In this document: in pieces, positions 54,006-62,867 of the stretch
Position numbering within the stretch: the stretch's first letter is position 1
Layout: each line of letters opens with the position of its first letter
Source: Rhynchopus euleeides
Taxonomy: Eukaryota; Euglenozoa; Diplonemea; Diplonemida; Diplonemidae
Reading direction: 5' to 3'
Assembly (NCBI GenBank): GCA_963210315.1
Contig: OY723257.1
Location: 310,001 to 374,000, forward strand
DNA length: 64,000 nt
Program-made: the position numbers and the translations under genes
Notes under the pieces: generated by a model
The model's input: only the letters and a program-made list of their open reading frames with translations
Told to the model about the DNA's origin: nothing
Databases searched by the model: none

Positions 54006-55766
54006 ATGTCGAATGCAAATGAAGCGAAGAGTGTCGGGGAGACTCTTGCTGCCAACCGGCATGCCCTTCGGATGTCTCAACGGACACTCGCCAAGGTCAA
54101 CCAGCTTCATAAGGAGCGTGTTGGTGAGAACCTGGGTGTGTCACGAAAGCGACTCCGCGAAATGGAGAAGCCTGCCTGCGAACGTGTTGAATGGCGCCTT
54201 TCCCGTGGTTTGCTCGGGGCATTTGAGTTCCTCGAAGAAGAGGCGGGAGAATCATCGACAATGCAGTGTAGCGTGCCACTTCTCGGCGTCATGTACACGG
54301 ACGGATACACGCCACGTAATTCATTACGTTCCGATAACGCACGTGTCCGTCTGTCTCTCGGGGTCATCAATCCCGAAAACACGATGACTGCGCCGGGTAT
54401 TACTTTCTCAGACCTTCCGAAAGGTGATCACAAGCTGTTCCAAAATCACGCGTTGCTGCAACAGATCATGAGGCTGCACAAAGCGAAAATCTTCCGAGGG
54501 GTGCATGTCGCGAGTGTGTCCATAGCAAGAATAACCGCCGACCATGCTGAGCAGTGGGCAACAATGAGGCGATGCGGGGGGCGAGGGCACCGATGCTCAC
54601 TGTGCGACATCCCAGAAGAACGCTGGTATCAACAGGTGCATCGATACCCGCACCTGACTCTCTCTGAGATGAAAGAGGCTGGCTACCCCTCCCTCTTGGC
54701 AGGTGTGCTTCCCAATGCCCGCTACGTCACCCCAGCACTCCATGACTGCAAGGGGCTCGCCATGCGGCTGATCAGGGTACTGGATGAGACAACAAAAAAA
54801 ATATTCGACAAGACCTGTACAAACCTTGCACTGAATGTGTCGCAGAATGGGACAGGTGCTCAGTTCCGGAAGGTCGTGCTTGCCATGTCACAGGACACCA
54901 CCTACAAGGGCTTGTTCCGCTACCTCTTTGTCTCCCTTGCAGACCTCATGCATTTCCGGTATGCAGACATCCCCTGGCGCTTCTGGGGATGCAAGGATGA
55001 GTCAGCCCGGATTCCCTTCTTGCGTGCTCGGATCTCAGGGCATATATTTCACTGGTTGATGGAGCATGCCGAAAAGGGATCAACGCGCAATGCCTACGTA
55101 CACAGTCTCCATCATTGGTGGGCTCCAGAAGATGCAGTGCCTCTGCAGAACAACGACGAATTTGAAGAAGCAGAGAACGGACATCGCAAGAAAGATGCCG
55201 TTACAATCGCCAGCTCCGCAACTTACGAGAGAGATCTTGCAATGGCAGAAGAGAAGCGGCGCGAATCGGGCATGCCTTGGAAGGTTGCGCACCTGTCGCA
55301 GGACGGGATCCTCGGGTATAGAGAAGTCATCCTGTGTCCGTGTCTGCACACCCGACACGCTCATAGATTGGCTGTGTATGTTCTTTGCACACAGTTGACA
55401 CAGCTGCAGAAGGGGTTTGTGCACTGCAACACACAGGACTTCGTTGAACCCAGCAGCGCGCCCTACTTCCTGTTCCGGTTCCCCGAAGGACACCGCAAAT
55501 TATCGCTCTGCTTGTGCAAAATGCCAATCCCGCTGGGGGCGACTTTCACACCATTCGTGTCATCCGAGGCGACTTTGAGCACGCTTGACCAACGCGCACA
55601 GCAGGAGGGGGATGACAGTTCTGACGAAGAAGATGAGGAAAGCCTGCAGGATGGTTTGTCTTGCCCAAGGTGTAACACAACTACGACAGGCGACGGCCGC
55701 ACTTTGACACCTCAAATTCTAACCGCTCACCTCCGCAGGTGCAGCCGCTACCAGAAGGATAGGTAG
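54006..55766 (+). CDS. Transposon ORF2, transposase-like protein
   Basis: 586 residues from the ATG at 54006 (MSNANEAKSVGETL); an open stretch upstream lacks an ATG. A pattern typical of RNase-H-fold transposases of the CACTA/KDZ kind can be seen. VPLLGVMYTDGYTPRN gives a candidate first Asp. ARVRLSLGVINPENT and an H/G-containing stretch follow. SIARITADHAEQW gives a second Asp, and GRGHRCSLCDIPEERW gives a Cys-x2-Cys insert. The C-terminal part has an acidic run (DDSSDEEDEESLQD) and a zinc-finger-like CPRCNTTTT ... TAHLRRC. The third catalytic acid cannot be fixed by eye. It probably cuts at the CACGGT ends, with ORF1 binding the subterminal repeats. Confidence 0.7.
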   Translation: MSNANEAKSVGETLAANRHALRMSQRTLAKVNQLHKERVGENLGVSRKRLREMEKPACERVEWRLSRGLLGAFEFLEEEAGESSTMQCSVPLLGVMYTDGYTPRNSLRSDNARVRLSLGVINPENTMTAPGITFSDLPKGDHKLFQNHALLQQIMRLHKAKIFRGVHVASVSIARITADHAEQWATMRRCGGRGHRCSLCDIPEERWYQQVHRYPHLTLSEMKEAGYPSLLAGVLPNARYVTPALHDCKGLAMRLIRVLDETTKKIFDKTCTNLALNVSQNGTGAQFRKVVLAMSQDTTYKGLFRYLFVSLADLMHFRYADIPWRFWGCKDESARIPFLRARISGHIFHWLMEHAEKGSTRNAYVHSLHHWWAPEDAVPLQNNDEFEEAENGHRKKDAVTIASSATYERDLAMAEEKRRESGMPWKVAHLSQDGILGYREVILCPCLHTRHAHRLAVYVLCTQLTQLQKGFVHCNTQDFVEPSSAPYFLFRFPEGHRKLSLCLCKMPIPLGATFTPFVSSEATLSTLDQRAQQEGDDSSDEEDEESLQDGLSCPRCNTTTTGDGRTLTPQILTAHLRRCSRYQKDR

Positions 55767-55879
55767 GTAGTCCAGAGTCCGGGGAAACTGACAGAAGCAA
55801 AACAAGCCCCTCCCCATCCCTCTTCCACCTTCCCCCCGCATGATTTTACCCCCCACGCCAGTAGACTGTAACTATATCA

Positions 55880-56032
55880 TGGGAAAAATGGATGAAAATA
55901 GGTGAAAAGACTCCCGCTAGGGGGAGTCAGACTCCCCCTAGCGGGAGTATAGACTCCCGCTAGCGGGAGTCTTTGACACCCTCTCAGACTCCCGCTCCCA
56001 GACTCCCGCTAGGGCCGCTGGAGTCCACCGTG
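55880..56032. repeat. Right terminal inverted repeat of the CACGGT element
   Basis: Its reverse complement matches the left end through the palindromic blocks. The outermost part contains an extra degenerate block (GACTCCCGCTCCCAGACTCC) not present at the left. Confidence 0.85.
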
Positions 56033-56034
56033 TG

Positions 56035-56290
56035 GGGAAAATGGGCCATTTTTCACGATTTTTCGGTTTTTTGTCCGGACCGGCACCGCATTTGAGGGGC
56101 CAAAATCTGATTTCCGAGGCCCGGGAATGGTCGCAGTGGCTTCATTTGGCCAAAAACGTTCAATTTACCCTTCCCCAAAAAAAAATTCGAAAGGGTCCCC
56201 CTACAAATCGCCGGTCTTAGGAAATTTTTTTTTGGGCACCCAGATTTCAAAAATTTTCAAACTATTTTCTGGACCAAAAATCAAACTATT
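56035..56290. repeat. Dispersed ~250-bp repeat, copy right of the CACGGT element
   Basis: It is the counterpart of 52270-52542 (GGGAATGGTCGCAGTGGC, CCAAAAACGTTCAATTTACC). Both copies read in the same direction and each is complete, so the transposon lies between two copies rather than splitting one. Confidence 0.7.
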
Positions 56291-57378
56291 GAGGTCCTGG
56301 CCGGACATGTCCGGGGGGGGGTCAAAATTGGATTTGAACGATTTTGAACGATTTTTGGCCGTGCTCGTAGCATTCCCCGTTGAGGGGGTCGCTATTTCGT
56401 GTTCTCCTGGCCGCACGGAGGCATTGCCTTACGTCGCCTCTTCCTCTTTTCCTTTGGTGGTGTGTTGGTCTGGCACAGAGGGCGGGACCGTGCTGATATG
56501 CACAGTGACGACTCTCCCTTTTGTTTTGTGCCCGCCTCCACCGAGATTCGGCTGATGCCTCTCAGACTGGGGGCGGGCGGTCGCCGACCCTTTTCTGTAC
56601 GAGGTTTTCCACAGGCTGCACACCTGCCCCGCGGCTGTGTGGCAGTCTTCGCGGAGTGCAATGCGAAGGTCTGGCCTGACGTGGTGTGACTATTTAGACT
56701 CCAGGTGTCTCCACCCTTCCTGGTCTGGGGAGCCTCGGTACCCAAGCAGTTTTCGGTCATGCCCTGGACCACGGCCGTGCTAGACTCCTGGTGCAGGCAC
56801 CCGTCATGGTCCGGGGACGGCCCCCCCAGGCAGTTTAACGTCTTACCCAGGACCTTTTTTTTCCCTCTTGTGTCCCATGCCTTGTTTGCAGTGATCGCAT
56901 TGTTGGCCATCCTTGCTGTAGTTCGGCATGCCGCCCTTCCCACCTTCCCCCACCCCCTCCCCGGCGGTTTTGCTCTCCGTGTGGTTTGGTGGTACTGGTG
57001 AGCCATCTGGGGAAAGAACCTTGACAATCCCGGGCCGGCAGTACGTTCGTCACCCCCACGGGCTTGGTGACGAGAGTGGGGATTTCCCGAATTTCCGGGT
57101 CCGGACATGTCCGCCCGGACATCCGGACACCAGAAAATGTCCGCCCTGTCCGGGGCGGACATTTCTGGATGTCCGGATGTCCGCCTGGACATGTCCGGGC
57201 GGGAAATTCGGGAAATGTCCGGGGGGGGGGGGGGGGGGGGGGGTCAAAATTGGACCCGGACATCCGGACACCCGGATTTCCGGTCCGGATATGTCCGCCC
57301 TGTCCGCCCTGAAATCGCCTAAGGGGCCGGGGGAAATCCAGGAAATTCGGGAAATCCAGGAATATGAAGAATCCTCCT
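56291..57378. other. Intergenic with a GTCCGGACAT cluster, no gene seen
   Basis: From about 57095 to 57310 the words GTCCGGACAT, GGACATGTCC and CCGGATGTCC occur many times in both orientations, interrupted by a G23 run (57221-57243). A single GGCCGGACATGTCCGG also occurs near 56300. Minus-strand frames across 56392-57263 are Arg/Thr/Pro-rich shadow. No gene is called. Confidence 0.5.
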
Positions 57379-57380
57379 TA

Positions 57381-59138
57381 CAGGGGGGGGTCAAATAAAC
57401 GTACTTAGTTGAATAGTAGTACTTAGCCGAATAGTAGTACTTATTTTTTTGGGGCTCTGGGGCACGTTGGGCCGTTGAATAGTAGTACTTACTTTTCACC
57501 CTTTTTTTTTGGGGAAATTTTTCGTTTTTTTTGAGATTTTCTTTTTGGAGACACACAAATCTGCAAACTTTGGGGCAAGGAATGGGGACAACGGGGTCTA
57601 TTGGTGCCACTTAGGGGAACCAGGGTGCACGGGGTCCGTAGAGGGGGGAAGTGACCTACGCTCAAAGATATGTCGTGACGAAGGGAATCGGGGCATCCCC
57701 CCTCAGACACATACGGACGGGAAACCAGCGAACCCGCAAACTCCTGCGGTCCAGAGGCATCAGAACCACTGCTGAAGACCGCAAACCCGGAAACCCGCAA
57801 ACTCCTGGGGTCCAGAGGCGTCAAAATCACTGCTGAAGAGCGGCGCGCATTAAACGACTCCTCATCTACGGCGTCCGCAGTCCCTACCACCAACGAGAAG
57901 ATGTGGACGGATGGCCCCAGACACACCTCACCATAGATGTAGCCTTCGAGGACCAGCTGAGCCCACCCCCCACCCCCCGCAGCCCCCTTCCCTGACGTTG
58001 TTTGACATTCTCTCCTGTTGTGCAGCACTGATCAACACACGCCCGCAAACCCGCAATCCAACTGCCCAGATTTCACCATCCACCAACAGAGCCAATAGCT
58101 TCGGCTGGTGTCCGACATAATGATGACGTCCGATGCTTTCATGTGCCTCCTGCTGATGGAATGCCTCCTGTTCAAGATATTCGAGGATGGGCCACCGCCA
58201 TGCGCTCCCCGGCCTTCCTTCAACCAACTGGCCCGGGCCAGGGCACGCTGGTAGCCGAGCGCTTGCGGGATATGGGGTACGTGCTGAAGGTGTCGGGTGA
58301 GGAGGACGGGTTCGTGAAGAGCTCCCTTTGTCCGGACCTCACCTTCGCACCAAGCACAGAAACATCCCCTGAGGCTGGTGGTGCGGACCTTGAACCTGGG
58401 TTGGACGGGAAGGCAAAAGAGAGCACAGAGAAGCAGTCCACCCAAAAGAAAGTTGTGTCTCAGCCAACCCAACAGTCAAGCATCTTGGCATGGGCGAAGC
58501 CGGTTCGTGTGAACTCTCTCACACAGACACAGCCTTCCCAGTCCTCCCAGTCCTCCGAAAAGAAGCGCGCAGCGTCCCCGACCACCCAGACTCCCAACAA
58601 ACACCGCAGGCTCTGCAAAGGGTGTAGGAAGCCTGGGCACAACATGCAGACTTGCCCCAGCAAGCCCAAGAACTTGAAGAAGAAGTAAGTTGGGGCGTGC
58701 TGGTTGTGGCTTGTCTTTTTCACATCTTTTTTTAAGCATCAACGCACCAACCAACCACCGACAGTGAAGCTGACAGCTCTGATGAACTGTGTATGCTTTC
58801 ACTAACTCAACAAGAATGTCAACCAGGGGGGGGGGGGCAATACAAATCAAAACGGTACGAAACCAAATGAGGGGCGAGTGGTAGGACGAGAACAGAGCGG
58901 ATACTCGACCGGAAGGCAGAAGAAGTGAGAGACGGACGACAGCAGTGGCCAGCGCGCCCCTGGTGGACCAAACAGCCCCGCAGAGCCCCTGCAAACAGCG
59001 TTTTTAGGAAAAGTTGAATAGACGTACTTAGTACGTCTATTCGCTCGCAAACTATTTATTAATTTTCTGGCGAGGTCGATTTAGGCCCGCGCGTTCGCCG
59101 AATAGTAGTACTAAGTACGTTTATTTGACCCCCCCCTG
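57381..59138 (+). mobile_element. 1.76 kb TA-flanked DNA transposon with a zinc-knuckle gene
   Basis: The ends are a perfect 28-bp inverted repeat starting CAGGGGGGGGTCAAATAAAC, flanked by TA on both sides. Next to each end, GAATAGTAGTACTTA-type words recur. The interior contains a duplicated ~60-bp segment (57722-57838, with AACCCGCAAACTCCTG) and the zinc-knuckle reading frame. There is no recognisable transposase, so it is probably non-autonomous or a gene-carrying derivative. Confidence 0.8.
58161..58688 (+). CDS. Zinc-knuckle protein inside the TA-flanked element
   Basis: About 175 residues from the first in-frame ATG (MPPVQDIRGWATAMRSPAFL). The frame is open and protein-like back to about 58032, so an upstream exon may exist; CAG acceptor-like sites lie near 58025 and 58069. 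The middle is Ser/Thr/Gln-rich and low in complexity. The end carries a CCHC zinc knuckle, CKGCRKPGHNMQTC (Cys-x2-Cys-x4-His-x4-Cys), followed by a lysine-rich tail. Zinc knuckles bind single-stranded nucleic acid and are common in mobile-element proteins. Alternatively it is a captured host fragment. I do not recognise the N-terminal part. Confidence 0.6.
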   Translation: MPPVQDIRGWATAMRSPAFLQPTGPGQGTLVAERLRDMGYVLKVSGEEDGFVKSSLCPDLTFAPSTETSPEAGGADLEPGLDGKAKESTEKQSTQKKVVSQPTQQSSILAWAKPVRVNSLTQTQPSQSSQSSEKKRAASPTTQTPNKHRRLCKGCRKPGHNMQTCPSKPKNLKKK

Positions 59139-60430
59139 TAACATTTTTATTTTTAACATTTTCAAAAATGTTATGGGCTTGGCGTTTTTTTGGTGGTTCG
59201 GTAGCGAAAATTTCCGTGACATTTGCTCGATCCTGCGACCCACACACACCCACTAGCTCTCTGTGGGGCTTGGGTGCAGATTGGTGGCATCAGCGGGCTC
59301 TGGCGGAACCCCCCGCTTCTGGTACCGAGCGACCGATGACACTGCCCAAGATGATGAGGTGATCTGGAGGACAGTCAGAGCACTCGGCACACTTTCTTCA
59401 GGTGCCAGATGGCTGCAGAGGGCCAGGAGAAGCTCGATGAGCTCGACCGGCAGGGGAGAAAGGGTGCGAGGGTCGGGCTGACCCCCCTTGGGGGTGGACC
59501 CCACCCCCCACGCGCCCGATCCAGGGGATAAGATAGGTCTGGTTTTCCGGTTTTCAAAACCAGGGTTTCCCGGTTCCCGGTTTTCTGGAAAAAAAAAAAA
59601 AGGTCGGTCTCATTTTTGGCGGTTTTTTTGTGACTTTGGGACAGTAAAACAGTCAGAAAAAACGCCATAAAAAAATAGAAAGTGACCCCATCGTGATCCG
59701 CACAGAGCCCAAATAGTCCAAAGAAGGCAGAGAAGCGGAGAAGAAAAAATGGACCTAGCGGGTGGCCCGGTGGGTGGTGATGCCCTCGTCATGCAGGTCT
59801 CTTCTGTTTTGAAGGTGCACACATGGTGGACTCCAGCCACCATGTCTAAGAGGGAGTCTAAGACTGCAGTCTGTACTGGAGACGGGAGCCTATTTTCCAG
59901 CTAGTTTACGCTCAGACTCCCGCTAGTTGAGACTCATGGGAGACACGGTGTACTCCAGCGGAGGTAGGGTAACCTCCGCTGGAGTTCACCGTGTCGTCTG
60001 CCTCTGTGCAGCGTCACTCGGTGCCATCGAATACATGGCGACAGCCCACCAACTCGAGACAGATCTGCTTGTCTGGAGGGCTGAGACGAGAACACGAACG
60101 ACTTTCAAGCAGTCTTGAAGGTCGCCAAGCCTATTGGGGGCAACTAACAGATGAGATTTGTTTGTTGCCTGTCGTCACAGCTAGGTGCCCATCTCCTCGA
60201 AAACTCTCGTCTAGGCTCTACGTGGCGGAGATCTCGTGGACCCTTTGGCCATGACAAGGTCTGCCGTGCATCCACTCCACCCACAACGCACACCTGTCAC
60301 GAGTGGTCGCTCCCACGTCCTCCTCCACCCTGAAGGTTGAACCCTCAAGGACCAGTGATCTCCTGCTGGCCGGGCTGCGATACAGTGAAGCCTTCCTACT
60401 TACAAGCGAATCCAGACTGTAGGGAACAGA
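59139..60430. other. Intergenic, no gene seen; fragments of CACGGT-type ends
   Basis: Around 59820-59935 the words GGTGGACTCCAGCC and CAGACTCCCGCTAGTTGAGA recall the terminal repeats of the two-gene element. Short opposed reading frames around 59260-59500 lack motifs. Confidence 0.4.
59944..59993. mobile_element. 50-bp near-perfect palindrome made of two CACGGT ends
   Basis: It starts CACGGTGTACTCCAGCGGAG and ends CTCCGCTGGAGTTCACCGTG around a GGTAGGGTAACC centre. The centre also occurs inside the left end of the element at 52545. It looks like a minimal end-to-end derivative of that family. Confidence 0.7.
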
Positions 60431-60485
60431 TGTTCACTACCGTGGCCTCCGGCGGCTGGGGGGCTCCGCCCCCCAGACCCCCCTG
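60431..60485 (-). repeat. 55-bp hairpin-bearing repeat, copy 1
   Basis: Read on the minus strand it begins CAGGGGGGTCTGGGGGGCGG, contains the hairpin GGGGGGC-GGA-GCCCCCC and ends GGTAGTGAACA. Copies on the plus strand lie at 62815-62867 and 63554-63608. The CAGGGG start is like hAT-type ends, but no pair faces each other across a coding region here. Confidence 0.7.
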
Positions 60486-60631
60486 CGTAAAAACATTGCA
60501 CCAGACCGGTTTTTTGGGCGAGAGTCCAAACTTTCAAAGCAGCTGCTGCGCCTGCCCCACCAAGCAGCCTCAGTACGACAGGACGCGCGCAGGCACTGGG
60601 CCCTCTCAGATTCTGGGAGGGTTTGCGCGGG

Positions 60632-60656
60632 TCGCGCGCGCCGAAGGCGCGCGCGA
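60632..60656. other. GC hairpin, 11-bp stem with GAA loop
   Basis: TCGCGCGCGCC pairs with GGCGCGCGCGA. An A-run follows directly. Confidence 0.6.
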
Positions 60657-60799
60657 AAAATTTTCAAAACCAGAAAAACCGGAAAACGGCGCCAGAAAAA
60701 AGTCTATCTTATACCCTGGCCCGATCTAACTCAATTAATAAAAACATGGAATTAACATGTTATGGGAAAATGTTATGATTCCGAGGTCCCGGCGAATTA

Positions 60800-61144
60800 C
60801 CGTATACGTAAATATTTTGGAACGTAAATATTATGGAACGTAAATATTATGGAACGTAAATATTTTGGAACGCTGGTGGGTTGGCGTTCCAGATTTTTTT
60901 CGTTCCATAATATTTACAGGGCTTTCTGCGACTCGGGGACTTGGACCAGGGGATCGGACGGCATACAGAGTCCCTGACGGGACCTACTCGTGCACTTTTC
61001 GCGCGATTCCTGACGCAAGCCGTCCTCACCACCGAGTCCCCAACTGGCCCTGTAAATATTTTGGAACGTAAATATTATGGAACGGACCGGCCAAAAATGG
61101 GCCCGTTCCATAATATTTACGTTCCATAATATTTACGTATACGG
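60800..61144. mobile_element. 345-bp TA-flanked MITE
   Basis: The inverted ends CCGTATACGTAAATATTTTG (left) and their mirror at the right are flanked by TA. The subterminal part is a run of GGAACGTAAATATTATGG repeats in mirror order around a unique core. The layout equals that of the element at 21523-22324 (CCGTAAACGG ends with GGACCGTAA repeats), so the two belong to one broad family. It has no coding region. Confidence 0.85.
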
Positions 61145-61159
61145 TAATTATCTTTATTT

Positions 61160-61391
61160 ATTTTGCCTTGTAACAATCATTAATTTCCCGACTGTATCGT
61201 AAATACGATATGTATCGTATTTTTTAAGGCGATATCGCAATATATCGCAATATATCGTATTTATATCGTGTTTAGTCAGCTTTGATATCGTATGCGATAT
61301 GCCCATATCGCACTATTACTACAGGCTTCTGAGGGAGGCAATGGGATGGCTAGGTGGCCACATGAGACAACACCACAAGGATGGGATCCGG
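61160..61391. other. AT-rich palindromic stretch
   Basis: From 61190 to 61320 words such as TATCGTATTT, ATCGCAATATATCG and CGATATG alternate, as also at 63360-63480. No gene is seen. Confidence 0.5.
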
Positions 61392-62814
61392 CTAAGTGGT
61401 GTTACGCCCCAAGACGTCCCGCCACCTCTCTTCCGACGCCTCCAGCACTTCATCAGCAATCACCTCCTGGGCAACTGCTTCCGGGTCCATCACCTCCATG
61501 AGTTTAAAGAACTCTCTTGAGGAAAACGTGTCCCACAGCTCTTTGAGAAGTTGTTGTTCCTCGTTGGTGACGTGTTGGATGCTCTTCCATACTTCCCCCA
61601 CGACAAAGCAGGACTTCTGATCGCTGGGGGGGTTGCTCATCCAGAGGAAGAACTGTAGGAGGCTCTGTGCATCGTCTGGATCTCCGAGAGCATGTCCCCC
61701 CACCCATCCCCTCCGATCAAATGTGCTAACTCTCGGACACTTTGCGGTTTGTAGGCGCGCTCAAGCTCTTCGTGCAAGAAGCTTGCAAGCAGGTCGGTCC
61801 GGGGTGCCACATGCTCAACGACGTGAAACAGCGCTGACCACCTCGTTTCTGAGGTGGTGCGCGGCGCCTGTGAGAAGAAGGTCACGAAGTGGATGGCGAG
61901 GGGGAAGCGCTTCGTGTAGAAGTCTTTGCAACATTTGTTGGCGTGATGCCCCAAACACCACACCGACAGACGCCCTGTGAGCTTGATGAGGCGCTGGTTT
62001 GTCGCGCATCTGTCCATGTTGACAGACGCGATCGTAAACGAGTAGCCGCATTCGAGCCGCTGCAGCACATCTTCAAGCATCACTGCGTCAGGGCTCACCC
62101 CAGCCTGAACACCTCAACGCACACCAGCAGCGGTTGTTGCTCAACATATGCAGTCAGAGCGAGGTACGAGGTGTGGATCGATGCTGCTGTAGTTCCGTCG
62201 ATGCCAATAGGCACGGTGCGACCTTTGAGAGCATCTTTCAGCGCCTTCAGAAGTGCATCCGTGTGGCTGCTGTGTTTCTGCAAGAGGGCGCGTCCGCTGG
62301 GCATGTTCGGGTACAGGTGTTTCCGAATCGCCAACACCACAAGCTCCGCCTGGCTGGCCGTGGTATTGCCGACGCAAAGTGAATACGACAGGTCACTCAC
62401 GAATTCCGGTGCTGGATTGGCTCCGTGCGCCTTCTGCTGCCCCCCTTGCCTGTCGCCGTTCTTGTCTTCACCGCCCGACTGCTTCTTCTTCTGGTGCTCG
62501 ACCGCACGGGCGGGTGATGGCGAGTTTTGATCCGGAAAAAGGGGTGCTAAAAAAAATTGCTCGCGCGCTTCGCGCGCGAGCACCTCATGCAATGCACGCG
62601 TATATCCGCAACAACATTCGTTCTGATCGATACGCTTTGCAATGTGCGGTGTGAGTGGACAACGAGGAAGTCGTACAGACTTCGTTGTGCAGGGATGGTA
62701 GTCTGCACGTACTCCGTCTTCACTCACGACCATGTCGCACTCCTGGTGTTGTGCCGTTTCCCACTTGCCATGGTACACCAAATGGTACATGCACACTCGA
62801 CAGGTGCACAGCAC
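61392..62814 (-). pseudogene. hAT-like transposase, decayed
   Basis: Three successive frames on the minus strand (62814-62095, 62098-61637, 61703-61392) give one continuous protein by sense, so at least two frameshifts have accumulated unless short introns are present. Recognisable parts are a cysteine pair near the start (CTCRVC), a possible first acid in TVPIGIDGTTAAS, a second in ASVNMDRCATNQR, the Cys-x3-His type box (WCLGHHANKCCKD) and the hAT-typical ETRWSALFHVVEHV. No ATG lies near the start. The frame runs up to 62815, where a 55-bp CAGGGG repeat begins, so the N-terminus is cut or displaced. A possible N-terminal exon lies at 63360-63120 (MHGHTGWAPGKKAPSTS). No inverted ends of its own were identified. 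Confidence 0.6.
62559..62581. other. GC hairpin, 10-bp stem with TTC loop
   Basis: GCTCGCGCGC pairs with GCGCGCGAGC. It lies inside the decayed transposase, preceded by an A-run, so it is probably a later insertion of a small repeat. Confidence 0.6.
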
Positions 62815-62867
62815 AGGGGTTTAGGGGGCGGAGCCCCCCAGCCGCCGGAGGCCACGGTAGCGAACAT
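62815..62867 (+). repeat. 55-bp hairpin-bearing repeat, copy 2
   Basis: It starts CAGGGGTTTAGGGGGCGGAG and ends GGTAGCGAACA. It abuts the 5' limit of the hAT-like coding sequence. Confidence 0.7.

Larger units (their letters stand above)
52545..56032 (+). mobile_element. 3.5 kb two-gene DNA transposon, CACTA/CMC-like
   Basis: The inverted ends begin CACGGTAGACTCCAGCGG (left) and, read inward from the right, CACGGTGGACTCCAGCGG. They extend about 150 bp through mirrored copies of CTCCCGCTAGCGGGAGTC and AAAATAGGTGAAAAGACTCC. The dinucleotide TG flanks both sides and may be the target duplication. Two plus-strand genes fill the interior: a basic-headed protein (52801-53802) and a transposase-like protein (54006-55766). 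A CAC start, internal subterminal repeats and two genes recall CACTA elements, with a DNA-binding protein and a transposase. Assignment to the CMC group is inference. It looks whole. Confidence 0.8.
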
